This document shows positions 1 through 7,146 of a DNA stretch of 18,735 nt, piece after piece. Origin of the DNA: an uncultured Clostridia bacterium (GTDB lineage Bacteria; Bacillota_A; Clostridia; TANB77; CAG-508); assembly GCA_948852375.1 (NCBI GenBank), contig CAQOYX010000025.1, positions 1-18,735 on the forward strand, written 5' to 3'. The stretch's first letter is position 1. Each line of letters begins with the position of its first letter. The notes beneath the pieces were generated by a model that made no database searches, had not been told where the DNA came from, and saw only the letters and a list, made by a program, of their open reading frames with translations. A program made the translations under genes and the position numbers.

Positions 1-151
1 CCATAAATTCTATTTTACTTCCTGCCGATTTACATGATGAGAAAAATACATATTCTGCAATAGGTAAATTTTTTTCTTCAAGAACCTTTATAGCAGTTCT
101 ACCAACCAGACCAGTAGCACCAACAAGTGCTAATTTATATTTTTTTTCCAT
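1..151 (-). CDS. asd: Aspartate-semialdehyde dehydrogenase, N-terminal part (cut by window edge)
   Basis: The minus strand reads from an ATG at 151 with a ribosome site (AAAGGTG) about 7 bases upstream. About 50 residues are present before the window ends. The N-terminus carries the Rossmann nucleotide-binding motif LVGATGLVGR at residues 9-18, followed by a helix (TAIKVLEEKN), FFSSCKSAG and KIEF, the usual start of bacterial Asd. The enzyme reduces aspartyl phosphate to aspartate semialdehyde with NADPH, feeding lysine/diaminopimelate, threonine and methionine synthesis in the cytosol. The active-site Cys lies beyond the edge. The one CGG on this strand (TCG GCA, Ser-Ala) spans two codons, and the frame is intact. 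The gene is divergent from the ABC exporter genes to its right. The family call is confident although only the first part is visible. Confidence 0.88.
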   Translation of the reverse strand, partial: MEKKYKLALVGATGLVGRTAIKVLEEKNLPIAEYVFFSSCKSAGSKIEFM

Positions 152-275
152 ACAAAACACCTTTAAAATTAGAGTATAAGTAGAAAATATATTTATATTT
201 TTCATATGTATATTATATGATATAGCAAAAAAGATAGGAACAATTTTTTTAAAATTTACTATAATTTACAAATAG

Positions 276-304
276 TTTACAATAATTTTTTAAAATTATA
301 TACA
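276..304 (+). promoter_or_regulatory. Probable SigA promoter for the ABC exporter operon
   Basis: TTTACA at 276-281 and TATACA at 299-304 are separated by 17 bases and lie 65 bases before the GTG start at 369. A second -10-like TATACT sits at 322-327 without a good -35. The 217-base divergent region 152-368 otherwise holds only AT-rich sequence. For asd on the other strand I see no convincing -35/-10 pair. Confidence 0.4.
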
Positions 305-368
305 AAAGAATAAATAAATGTTATACTAATCAATATAAAAAATGCTAAAAATAAAAGGGGGAAAAAGG

Positions 369-1308
369 GTGAATAATATTATTGAGGTTAAAAACTTAAC
401 CAAAGAATATAAAAATCTAAAAGCAATAGATAACCTATCTTTTGAAGTAAAAGAAGGAGAAATATTAGGGCTTTTAGGACCAAATGGAAGTGGAAAATCT
501 ACAACAATAAATTGTATACTATCTTTATTAAATTTCAAAAATGGAAGTATAAAAATATTTGGAAAAGATATGGAACCAGATTCTTATGATGTAAAGGCTA
601 AAATAGGAGTAATATTTCAAGAAGTAGCTGTATTTGAAGAACTTACAGTATATGACAATATAGACTATTTCTGTGGATTATATATTAAAGATAAGAAAAT
701 AAGGAAACAATACATAGAAGAAGCTGTAGAATTAGTACGGAATAGGAGAATTTAAAAAGTTTTATCCAAAACAGTTATCAGGAGGTCTTCTAAGAAGACT
801 AAATATTGCATGTGGAATAGCACATAAACCAAAACTAATATTTTTAGATGAACCGACAGTAGCAGTAGATCCACAAAGTAGAAATAACATTTTAGATGGA
901 ATAAAAAAACTAAGAGATAGTGGTGCTACTATAGTGTATACAACACATTATATGGAAGAAGTAGAAATTATATGTGATAGAATTATTATTCTAGATAAAG
1001 GCAAAATAATAGCAGAAGGAACATCAGATGAACTAAAGAAAAAAGCAAATATAGAAGAAAAAATAACAGTAGAGATGAACAATATTGATGATTCTAAAAT
1101 AGAAGAAATTAAAAAGTTTGAAAACGTAGATAATGTAATATTTAGTATGAATACATTATTAGTTACTTATAAAAAAGGCAAAAATAATCTTGGAGAACTT
1201 ATAGATTATTTAAAAGATAATAAAGTAACATATAATAAGATTTTTTCTGAAAGACCAACATTAAATGATGTATTCTTAGAGTTAACAGGAAAGGAATTAA
1301 GAGATTAA
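369..1308 (+). CDS. ABC-2 exporter ATP-binding protein (one CGG +1 frameshift)
   Basis: This is an ATPase of the DrrA/NatA-like ABC-2 class that would power the two membrane subunits downstream. GTG at 369 is preferred because GGGGG ends 7 bases before it; an in-frame ATG at 342 has no ribosome site. Walker A GPNGSGKST is at about residues 37-45, followed by a Q-loop (GVIFQE). After the shift come the signature LSGGLLRR, Walker B LIFLDEP and an H-loop (YTTHYMEE), then a C-terminal extension typical of this class. At 735-740 the frame reads GTA CGG and stops at 753-755. Skipping C738 gives GTA GGA ATA GGA GAA (V-G-I-G-E) and runs to 1308, giving 312 residues, a normal length. The signature and Walker B lie only in the shifted frame, so the unshifted product could not work. 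The stop TAA overlaps the next ATG (TAATG), indicating coupled translation. Confidence 0.9.
738..741 (+). other. +1 frameshift site 1: GTA-C-GGA
   Basis: In-frame CGG at 738-740 in the ABC ATPase. Skipping C738 gives Val-Gly and restores the family sequence ELVGIGEF. Without the shift, translation stops five codons later. Confidence 0.75.
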
Positions 1309-2491
1309 TGTTTATACATAATTTTAAATATTCCCTAAAAATTTTATTAAAAAGCAAAATTTTATTATTTTGGACTTTTGCCTTTCCAATAATACTTGGT
1401 ACGTTTTTTAATATGGCTTTTTCTAATATAGAAAATAGTGAAAAGTTGGATATTATAGATATAGCAATAATTAATAATTATGATTTTGAAAATAATGAAG
1501 TGTTTAAGCAAACCTTTCAAACTTTAAGTGATGAAACGAATGAAGATAGAATATTTAATACGAAATATGTTTCTTTAGAAAAAGCAAAAGAATTGCTAAA
1601 AAATAGCGAAATTATAGGATATGTTTTAGTTAATGAAGAAGATGTAAATATTACAGTAAATTCAAGTGGAATAGATGAAACAATTTTAAGATATGTAGTA
1701 GATGAAATACAAACCAATAAAGAGATTATACAAAATTTAGTGCAAAATGAAATGGAAGAAGAATATAAAATGGGAAACTTTTTTGTAAACTATGAAGAAG
1801 TATACAAAAATGTAGTAAACCTAATAGAAAATAGTGATACGAAATTAAATAATATTTCAAATGAAAATTTAAGTTATACAATGATTGAATATTATACACT
1901 TATTGCAATGGCTTGTTTATATGGTGGAACTTTATCAATGTTTATTACAAATTTTAAACTTGCAAATATGAAAGAACAACGGAAAAAGAACTGCAGTATC
2001 TCCTATAAAAAAAGGAAAAATGCTACTTGGAAGTTTACTTAGTTCTTATATAGTTCAGTTAATAGGAATTGCTATTTTATTTGTATTTACTATATTTGTT
2101 TTAAAAGTAGATTTTGGAGCAAACTTGCCACTTATTATATTACTTGCATGTATAGGGTCTTTGGCAGGATTATCTATTCGGAGTAGCAGTTGCAACATTA
2201 TTTAAGACAAATGAAAATACAAAAGTTGGCATTTTAATAGCTATAACAATGTTAGGATGCTTTTTATCTGGTATGATGGGAATTACAATGAAATATGTAA
2301 TAGATAAAAACGTTTCTATTTTAAATAAAATAAATCCAGCAAACATGATAACAGATGGTCTTTATTCACTTTATTATTATGATACATTAGATAGATTTTA
2401 TTTTAATATAATAAGTTTACTAATATTTTCTGCCTTTATGATATTTATATCTTATAAAGGATTAAGGAGGCAAAAATATGACAGTATTTAA
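1308..2491 (+). CDS. ABC-2 type membrane subunit 1 (two CGG +1 frameshifts)
   Basis: This is a polytopic permease that pairs with the upstream ATPase. The first helix is at about residues 15-37, followed by a soluble extracytoplasmic segment of about 150 residues and then a block of helices from about residue 195, including the family-typical cytoplasmic loop GKRTAVSPIKKGKMLLG. Read straight, the gene breaks into three pieces. Skipping C1980 (CAA-C-GGA) and C2179 (ATT-C-GGA) joins them into a 393-residue protein with an uninterrupted ABC-2 membrane domain. Both restored glycines sit in typical family positions: the loop before the second helix block, and a helix reading LSIGVAVATLF. The start overlaps the ATPase stop by one base. 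The end overlaps the next gene by 14 bases, with AGGAGG at 2465-2470 serving the next start. The substrate cannot be told; antibiotic, peptide or lipid export are possible. Confidence 0.85.
1980..1983 (+). other. +1 frameshift site 2: CAA-C-GGA
   Basis: In-frame CGG at 1980-1982 in ABC-2 subunit 1. Skipping C1980 gives KEQ-GKRTAVSPIKKGK. The unshifted frame becomes an unrelated lysine-rich tail ending at 2042. Confidence 0.75.
2179..2182 (+). other. +1 frameshift site 3: ATT-C-GGA
   Basis: In-frame CGG at 2179-2181, 66 codons after site 2 in the restored frame. Skipping C2179 continues the membrane helix as LSIGVAVATLFKTNE. Without it the frame stops at about 2205. Confidence 0.75.
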
Positions 2492-3626
2492 AACATTTTG
2501 GAAGATAGTAAATAAATATAAAGGGACAATAATACTTTATACAGTTCTTCTTATTGTGTTTGGTTGTATAAATATGACTACAAGTGATAATCAAATTACT
2601 TTTGTAGATACAAAACCAGATGTATTAATTATAAACAAAGATGAAGAAGTAGGAATAACAAAAAATTTGGTAGATTATATAAAAGAAAATTCGAATATCA
2701 GTAATGTTGAAGATAATGATGAGGCAATAAATGATGCATTGTTTTATAGAGATGTAAATTATATAATTTACATACCAGAAAATTATCGAAGAGATGTATT
2801 AAATGGAGAAAACCCACCAATAGATATAAAAAGCACAGGTGATTATCAAGCAAGTCTCGCTGAAATGATGTTAAAAAGCTATCTTAGGATACAAAATATA
2901 TATGCAGGTAGAATTGATGATGAAAATAATATTATAGATGCAATAAATAATAGTTTGGCTAAAAAGTCAAATATTGAAATAACATCAAAAATAGATATAC
3001 ATAAAACATCAAATGCAACATTTTACTTTAATTTTGCAAGTTATAGTATTATGGCAGTAGTTATATTTATAGTATGTTTAGTATTATCAAGTTTTCATGA
3101 AAAAACAGTAAATAAAAGAACAATTGTAAGTAACATGAATTATAAAAAGCATAATAGTAAGCTATTATATGCAAGTTTTGTATATGCAATAACTGTATGG
3201 GTTTTAGTGACTGTACTTGGAATAATATTATTAGGAGATATAATGTTTGAAACAAGAGGAATTATTTATATGCTAAATTCACTTGTATTTACATTTTGTT
3301 CATTAACAATAGCATTATTTATAAGTACATTGGTAAATAATAAAAATGCCGTAAATGGAATAGTAAATGTGGTAGCATTAGGTTCAAGTTTCCTTTGTGG
3401 TGCATTTGTACCTGTTCAATGGTTACCAGAATCAGTATTAAAAATAGCACATATATTACCAGCATATTGGTATATAAATTCAAATGAACAATTAAAAACT
3501 ATAGAGATAATTAATTTTGAAAGTTTAAAACCTCTATTTATAAATATGTTAGTTTTAATTAGTTTTGGAATAGTGTTTATAATTATAAATAATATTGTTT
3601 CTAAAAAGAAACAAAAAGTAGGATAA
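2478..3626 (+). CDS. ABC-2 type membrane subunit 2
   Basis: A 382-residue second permease of the exporter, starting at ATG 2478 with AGGAGG 7 bases upstream. One helix is near residues 15-32, followed by an extracytoplasmic domain of about 150 residues (including TKPDVLIINKDEE), then about five helices from residue 188 to the end (SIMAVVIFIVCLVLSS, AITVWVLVTVLGIILLG, SLVFTFCSLTIALFIS, NVVALGSSFLCGAF, ISFGIVFIIINN). The segment CGAFVPVQWLPESVLKIAHILPAYWYINSNEQL is the usual ABC-2 pre-C-terminal loop. The frame is intact and contains no CGG. It overlaps subunit 1 by 14 bases, so the two are probably made together as a heterodimer. No terminator is evident after the stop. Confidence 0.88.
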   Translation: MTVFKTFWKIVNKYKGTIILYTVLLIVFGCINMTTSDNQITFVDTKPDVLIINKDEEVGITKNLVDYIKENSNISNVEDNDEAINDALFYRDVNYIIYIPENYRRDVLNGENPPIDIKSTGDYQASLAEMMLKSYLRIQNIYAGRIDDENNIIDAINNSLAKKSNIEITSKIDIHKTSNATFYFNFASYSIMAVVIFIVCLVLSSFHEKTVNKRTIVSNMNYKKHNSKLLYASFVYAITVWVLVTVLGIILLGDIMFETRGIIYMLNSLVFTFCSLTIALFISTLVNNKNAVNGIVNVVALGSSFLCGAFVPVQWLPESVLKIAHILPAYWYINSNEQLKTIEIINFESLKPLFINMLVLISFGIVFIIINNIVSKKKQKVG

Positions 3627-3750
3627 CAAAGCTCATAAGTTACCTATAGATGACTTTTTGAGTTTATTATGCATATGTTATTTTGAAGAAAAAGAATATA
3701 AAAAGTTTATCAATTTTTCTATGCAAATATCTAACATATACCATAAATAA
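3622..3750 (+). pseudogene. Possible remnant of a lost gene (C-terminal fragment)
   Basis: A 42-codon open stretch with no usable start overlaps the end of the permease gene in another frame. It translates to a protein-like sequence containing HKLPIDDFLSLLCICYFEE and KEYKKFINFSMQISNIYHK before a TAA at 3748-3750. The mix of charged and hydrophobic residues looks like the tail of a real gene whose front has been lost. It contains no CGG, so it is not part of the frameshift pattern. I do not recognise the family, and in AT-rich DNA an open stretch this short may be chance. Confidence 0.25.
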
Positions 3751-3753
3751 CCA

Positions 3754-3782
3754 TTGAGTTTGGAAATTACATACTATATAAT
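3754..3782 (+). promoter_or_regulatory. SigA promoter for the glycoamylase-like gene
   Basis: TTGAGT at 3754-3759 and a perfect TATAAT at 3777-3782 have 17-base spacing. Transcription would begin about 3789, just ahead of the GGTAGGTG ribosome site. This promoter overlaps an apparent in-frame TTG start at 3754, so that longer start is unlikely. Confidence 0.6.
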
Positions 3783-3804
3783 AATATATGGTAGGTGTTG
3801 TATT

Positions 3805-5040
3805 ATGAGGTTAATTAAATGTTATGGAAAAGAACTTATATTAAAGGAACTTAAAAAAAGTTATAATTTTTTTATTAAAGAAGCTAATAGTAATAAAGAA
3901 AGCATAGGATATGGGTTAGTAAGAGATAAAACAATATTATCAAATAATATAGCTAGTGTTGCAACTGTTGGCTATAGTTTGGCTAATTTAATAATTGGAG
4001 TAGAACATAAATGGCTTAACTACAAAAAAGCATATGATATGGCAAACAGAACACTTAATACATTTATAAATAATATAGAAGGGGAAAATGGTTTTTATTA
4101 TCATTTTATAAATATGGAAAATGGTAAAAGAGAATGGGATTGCGAAATATCAATAATAGATACAGCGATATTTATATGTGGTGCAATAACTGCTGGCGAA
4201 TATTTTGAAGGAGAAGTAAAGAAAAAAGCACAAGAATTATATGAAAAAATTAATTGGGAATGGTATAGAAACAAAGATTTAAATTATTTTTATATGGGTT
4301 ATACTCCAGAAAAGGGATTTTGGGGATATTGGGATATGTATGCGGAGCAATTAATGTTATACATATTAGGAGTAAGTTCTAAAACATTTCCAATAAATGA
4401 AAGCATGTATTATAATTTTAAACGACCAAAATCAAATTATAAAGATATAAAAGATATAATATATACATATTGCGGTACATTATTTACATATCAATTTTCA
4501 CATGCTTGGATAGATTTTAGAAATTTAAAAGATAAAGACAATATTGATTGGTTTGAGAATTCAGTAAAAGCCACAAAAGCTAATAGACAGTATTGTATAG
4601 ATAACAAAGATAAATTTAAAACCTATAATGAAAATTCATGGGGATTAACATCGTGTTTATCTCCTAAAGGATATATAACACCTGGTGCTAAACCATGTGG
4701 AGCAAATTTAAATATAGAAAATGATGGAACAGTAACTCCATGTGGTGCAATAGGTTCAATAGTATTTATACCAGAAGAAAGTGTAAAAGCTATGGAATAT
4801 TATTATAATAATTTTCCTAGATTATGGGGAAAATATGGATTAAAAGATGGATATAATTTAGAAGGAACTAAACCTTGGTTTGCAAAAGAATATATAGGGG
4901 TTGATAAAGGAATCGAATTAGTAATGATTGAAAATTATTTAAATGGAACTATATGGAAATATTTTATGAAGAATCAGTATGTAAAAGAAGGATTACAAAA
5001 ATTAGGGTTTATTAAAGAGACGAATGTAGTTATTCAATAA
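3805..5040 (+). CDS. Glycoamylase-like protein (COG5368 type), cytosolic
   Basis: A 411-residue protein resembling the glycoamylase-like family (Pfam Glycoamylase, COG5368; some members are beta-1,2-glucan hydrolases of GH144). Visible family features, in order, are GYGLVRDKT, ATVGYSLANLIIGVEHKW, a GFYYHFI-ENGKREWDCEISIIDTAIFICGAITAGEYF block, MGYTPEKGFWGYWDMYAEQLMLYILG, a SHAWIDF segment, NSWGLTSCLSP, and a C-terminal GGTVTP-like region ending in an (alpha/alpha) barrel helix. The start at 3805 is chosen because the promoter's -10 ends at 3782 and an AGGTG ribosome site lies at 3793-3797. There is no signal peptide, so it should act in the cytosol. The substrate is unknown. CGG triplets at 4343 and 4473 are out of codon phase and cause no break. 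The last codons overlap the operator of the next gene. Confidence 0.75.
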   Translation: MRLIKCYGKELILKELKKSYNFFIKEANSNKESIGYGLVRDKTILSNNIASVATVGYSLANLIIGVEHKWLNYKKAYDMANRTLNTFINNIEGENGFYYHFINMENGKREWDCEISIIDTAIFICGAITAGEYFEGEVKKKAQELYEKINWEWYRNKDLNYFYMGYTPEKGFWGYWDMYAEQLMLYILGVSSKTFPINESMYYNFKRPKSNYKDIKDIIYTYCGTLFTYQFSHAWIDFRNLKDKDNIDWFENSVKATKANRQYCIDNKDKFKTYNENSWGLTSCLSPKGYITPGAKPCGANLNIENDGTVTPCGAIGSIVFIPEESVKAMEYYYNNFPRLWGKYGLKDGYNLEGTKPWFAKEYIGVDKGIELVMIENYLNGTIWKYFMKNQYVKEGLQKLGFIKETNVVIQ

Positions 5041-5064
5041 TATTTCAATCTTTAGCTCTATAAT
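5033..5064 (+). promoter_or_regulatory. Response-regulator promoter with tandem TTCAAT operator
   Basis: Two TTCAAT boxes at 5033-5038 and 5044-5049 (11-base period) are followed 9 bases later by TATAAT at 5059-5064. No good -35 is present, as expected for an activated promoter. The same arrangement, identical over TTCAATAAT-TTTCAATCTTTA apart from one position, occurs at 7088-7120 ahead of the FtsX-type exporter. OmpR-family regulators typically bind such direct repeats one helical turn apart. Confidence 0.6.
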
Positions 5065-5080
5065 AAAAGAGGGTGATAAG

Positions 5081-5753
5081 TTGAAAATTTTAATAATAGA
5101 AGATGAATATAGTCTAGCAGATGCAATACGGAGAAACATTAAAAAGAGAAAATTTTACAGTAGATATACAAACAGATGGAAAAGAAGGAGCCTACCATGC
5201 TTTAATGGGTATTTATGATTTAATTATACTAGATGTAATGTTACCAAAAAAAGATGGTTTTGAAATTTTAGAAGATTTAAGAAAAGAGAAAATAGAAACA
5301 CCTGTTATAATGTTAACAGCAAGGTCAGAGATGAATGATAAGTTAAATGGACTAGAGAATGGAGCAGATGACTATATTACAAAGCCTTTTTCTATAAAAG
5401 AGTTAATTGCTAGGATAAAAGTAGTACTTAAAAGAAAAGCAAACATAGATGATATGTCAGTTTTAGAATATAATGATTTAAAACTAGATATAAAAACTGG
5501 AAAGATGATTTCGAATAATAATGAAATTAGTATTAATGGGAAAGAATTGAATTTATTAGAAATATTAATGCTAAATAAAAATCAAATCACTAGTAGAGAA
5601 GTGCTTGCGAATAAAATATGGGGATACAATAGTGAAGCTGAGTATAATAATGTAGAAGTATATGTATCGTTTTTAAGAAAAAAACTTAAACTTATTAAAT
5701 CAAATGTAAAAATAAAGGCAGTAAGAGGACTTGGTTATAAAATGGAAAATTAA
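5081..5753 (+). CDS. OmpR-family response regulator (one CGG +1 frameshift)
   Basis: A DNA-binding response regulator starting at TTG 5081 with GAGGG about 7 bases upstream (MKILIIEDEY). Skipping C5129 in ATA-C-GGA gives a 223-residue protein of normal length. Receiver domain, residues 1-120: acidic pocket E7/D8, phospho-acceptor D51 (LIILDVMLP), conserved Thr and Lys (MLTAR, YITKPF). Winged-helix domain, residues about 130-223, includes LNLLEILMLN, VYVSFLRKKL and RGLGYKME. Without the shift, a downstream ATG at 5121 gives a protein lacking the first strand and the E/D pocket, so it could not be phosphorylated normally. The gene is followed after 53 bases by its kinase. The paired TTCAAT boxes at its promoter suggest autoregulation. 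Confidence 0.9.
5129..5132 (+). other. +1 frameshift site 4: ATA-C-GGA
   Basis: In-frame CGG at 5129-5131, 16 codons after the TTG start of the response regulator. Skipping C5129 joins the first strand and acidic pocket (ILIIEDEYSLADAI) to GETLKRENF in normal family spacing. Confidence 0.75.
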
Positions 5754-5772
5754 TTAATGTAGAAAGGTAAGT

Positions 5773-5790
5773 ATAAACATTAATGTTTAT
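5773..5790 (+). repeat. Perfect 18-bp palindrome before the kinase gene
   Basis: ATAAACATT followed by its exact reverse complement AATGTTTAT, immediately ahead of a TATAAT (5791-5796) and 16 bases before the kinase start. It could be an operator or an RNA hairpin. The kinase ATG has only a weak adjacent ribosome site, while an AGAAAGG lies upstream of the palindrome at 5761-5767. Confidence 0.4.
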
Positions 5791-5806
5791 TATAATAAGA
5801 TAGAAA

Positions 5807-6994
5807 ATGATTAAAAAATTGAGTAAAAGAATATTTCTTATTATTATGTTATCACTAGGAACAGTTATTTTAGGAATTATTATGCTATTTGCAATTTTAA
5901 ACTATAAAAATACAATAAATACAGCTACTTTTATTATGGATAGGTTTATAAATGGAGGAGCAAAAAGAAACGATAAACCCGAAAATGATAAGATTATTTC
6001 AAATATAAACTTATATGGAGTATATAACATATTAATTGAAGATTACAAAATTGTACAAAGTTCAGATAATTTAAAAGACAAAACAATAGAAGAATATGCC
6101 ATAAAAGTAAGCAAACTTAATAATGAAAGTGGAATAATAGGAAAGTACATATATAAGGTAAAAAAAGTAAAACCAAATACAATAAATATTATGCTTATGG
6201 AGAATGAAGATGCTATCTTACAAGTAAGAATTATACTAATATCATGGATAGGAGTATTACTTTTATCTTTAATTATAATATATATAATAGCAAAAAGAGT
6301 TTCAAAATACATAGTACAACCAGTAGAAGAAACATTTGAGAAGCAAAAACAATTTATTCAAGATGCATCACATGAATTAAAAACACCACTTGCAGTAATA
6401 CAAGCGAATGCAGAAGTGTTAGAAAATGAAGTGGGAAACAACAAGTGGCTTACATATATTCAAAATGAAATGGAAAGCATGAATAAGCTAATAAATGAAC
6501 TTTTGCTACTTACGAAAATAGAAAATGTTGATAATGCAAAAGAATATAAAAATTTTGATTTATCTAAAGAAGTAGAAATTATAACATCTATGTTTGAAAG
6601 TATGGCTTATGAAAAAAATGTAACTTTAAGTAGCAATATTCAAAAAGATATAACCTTAAATGGAAGCAAAGAAGATATAGAACATATACTATCTATATTA
6701 ATTGACAATGCTATTAAACACACAGAAGCAAAAAAGAAAGTTGTAGTAGAACTAAAAAAAGAAAAAAATGATATTGTATTACAAATAAAAAATGTGGGAG
6801 AAGCAATTCCAGAAGCCGAAAGAGAAAAGATATTTGAAAGATTTTATCGTATAGATAAATCTAGGAATAGAAATGAAAAAAGATATGGATTAGGTCTTGC
6901 AATTGCAAAATCTACAGTGCAAAAATATAATGGAAATATAGAAGTATATTATAAAGAACCATTTACTGTTTTTAGAGTAGTAATACCAGGATAA
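5807..6994 (+). CDS. Sensor histidine kinase
   Basis: A 395-residue membrane kinase, partner of the response regulator just upstream. The first helix is at about residues 9-30, followed by an extracellular sensor segment of about 110 residues and a second helix at about 142-163. A short linker (AKRVSKYIVQPVEE) leads to the dimerisation/phospho-acceptor helix FIQDASHELKTPLAVIQ with His at about residue 189. The ATPase domain shows the N-box (ILIDNAIKHTE), a G1 region of the NVGEAI type, the F-box (IFERFYRIDKSR) and G2 (YGLGLAIAKS). The frame is intact with no CGG. It would sense an extracellular signal, autophosphorylate on His and pass phosphate to D51 of the regulator. The start has a weak ribosome site, so translation may be low or coupled. 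Confidence 0.93.
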   Translation: MIKKLSKRIFLIIMLSLGTVILGIIMLFAILNYKNTINTATFIMDRFINGGAKRNDKPENDKIISNINLYGVYNILIEDYKIVQSSDNLKDKTIEEYAIKVSKLNNESGIIGKYIYKVKKVKPNTINIMLMENEDAILQVRIILISWIGVLLLSLIIIYIIAKRVSKYIVQPVEETFEKQKQFIQDASHELKTPLAVIQANAEVLENEVGNNKWLTYIQNEMESMNKLINELLLLTKIENVDNAKEYKNFDLSKEVEIITSMFESMAYEKNVTLSSNIQKDITLNGSKEDIEHILSILIDNAIKHTEAKKKVVVELKKEKNDIVLQIKNVGEAIPEAEREKIFERFYRIDKSRNRNEKRYGLGLAIAKSTVQKYNGNIEVYYKEPFTVFRVVIPG

Positions 6995-7020
6995 GAACTC
7001 TTTTTAGGGGTTCTTTTTAT
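6993..7020 (+). terminator. Rho-independent terminator after the kinase
   Basis: AAGAACTC (6993-7000) pairs with GGGTTCTT (7008-7015), with one U-G pair and a 7-base loop, followed by TTTTAT. It overlaps the kinase stop codon and separates the two-component genes from the FtsX-type exporter, which therefore needs its own promoter. Confidence 0.75.
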
Positions 7021-7087
7021 ATAATAGTAAAGTTATATTCTAGAATGTAGTAGCTTTTTTGGTCAAGAAAGATTAAAAAATTTTATT

Positions 7088-7120
7088 TTCAATAATTTTT
7101 CAATCTTTATATATTATATT
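7088..7120 (+). promoter_or_regulatory. Exporter promoter with tandem TTCAAT operator
   Basis: TTCAAT boxes at 7088-7093 and 7099-7104 (11-base period) stand about 10 bases before a -10 (TATATT, 7115-7120). AGGAGG at 7134-7139 serves the ATG at 7147. The layout and flanking bases match the promoter of the upstream response regulator (5033-5064). This makes the exporter a likely target of that regulator. Confidence 0.6.
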
Positions 7121-7146
7121 GTTACTAGAATTTAGGAGGTAATGAT

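Noticed and set aside
342..2491. Pseudogene decay of the ABC exporter genes
   Set aside because: The only defects are C before Gly codons. All motifs (signature, Walker B, membrane helices) are preserved downstream, and gene overlaps and ribosome sites are intact.
3754..3804. TTG at 3754 as the start of the glycoamylase-like protein
   Set aside because: This TTG is the -35 box of a good promoter whose transcript would begin after it; ATG 3805 has a proper ribosome site.
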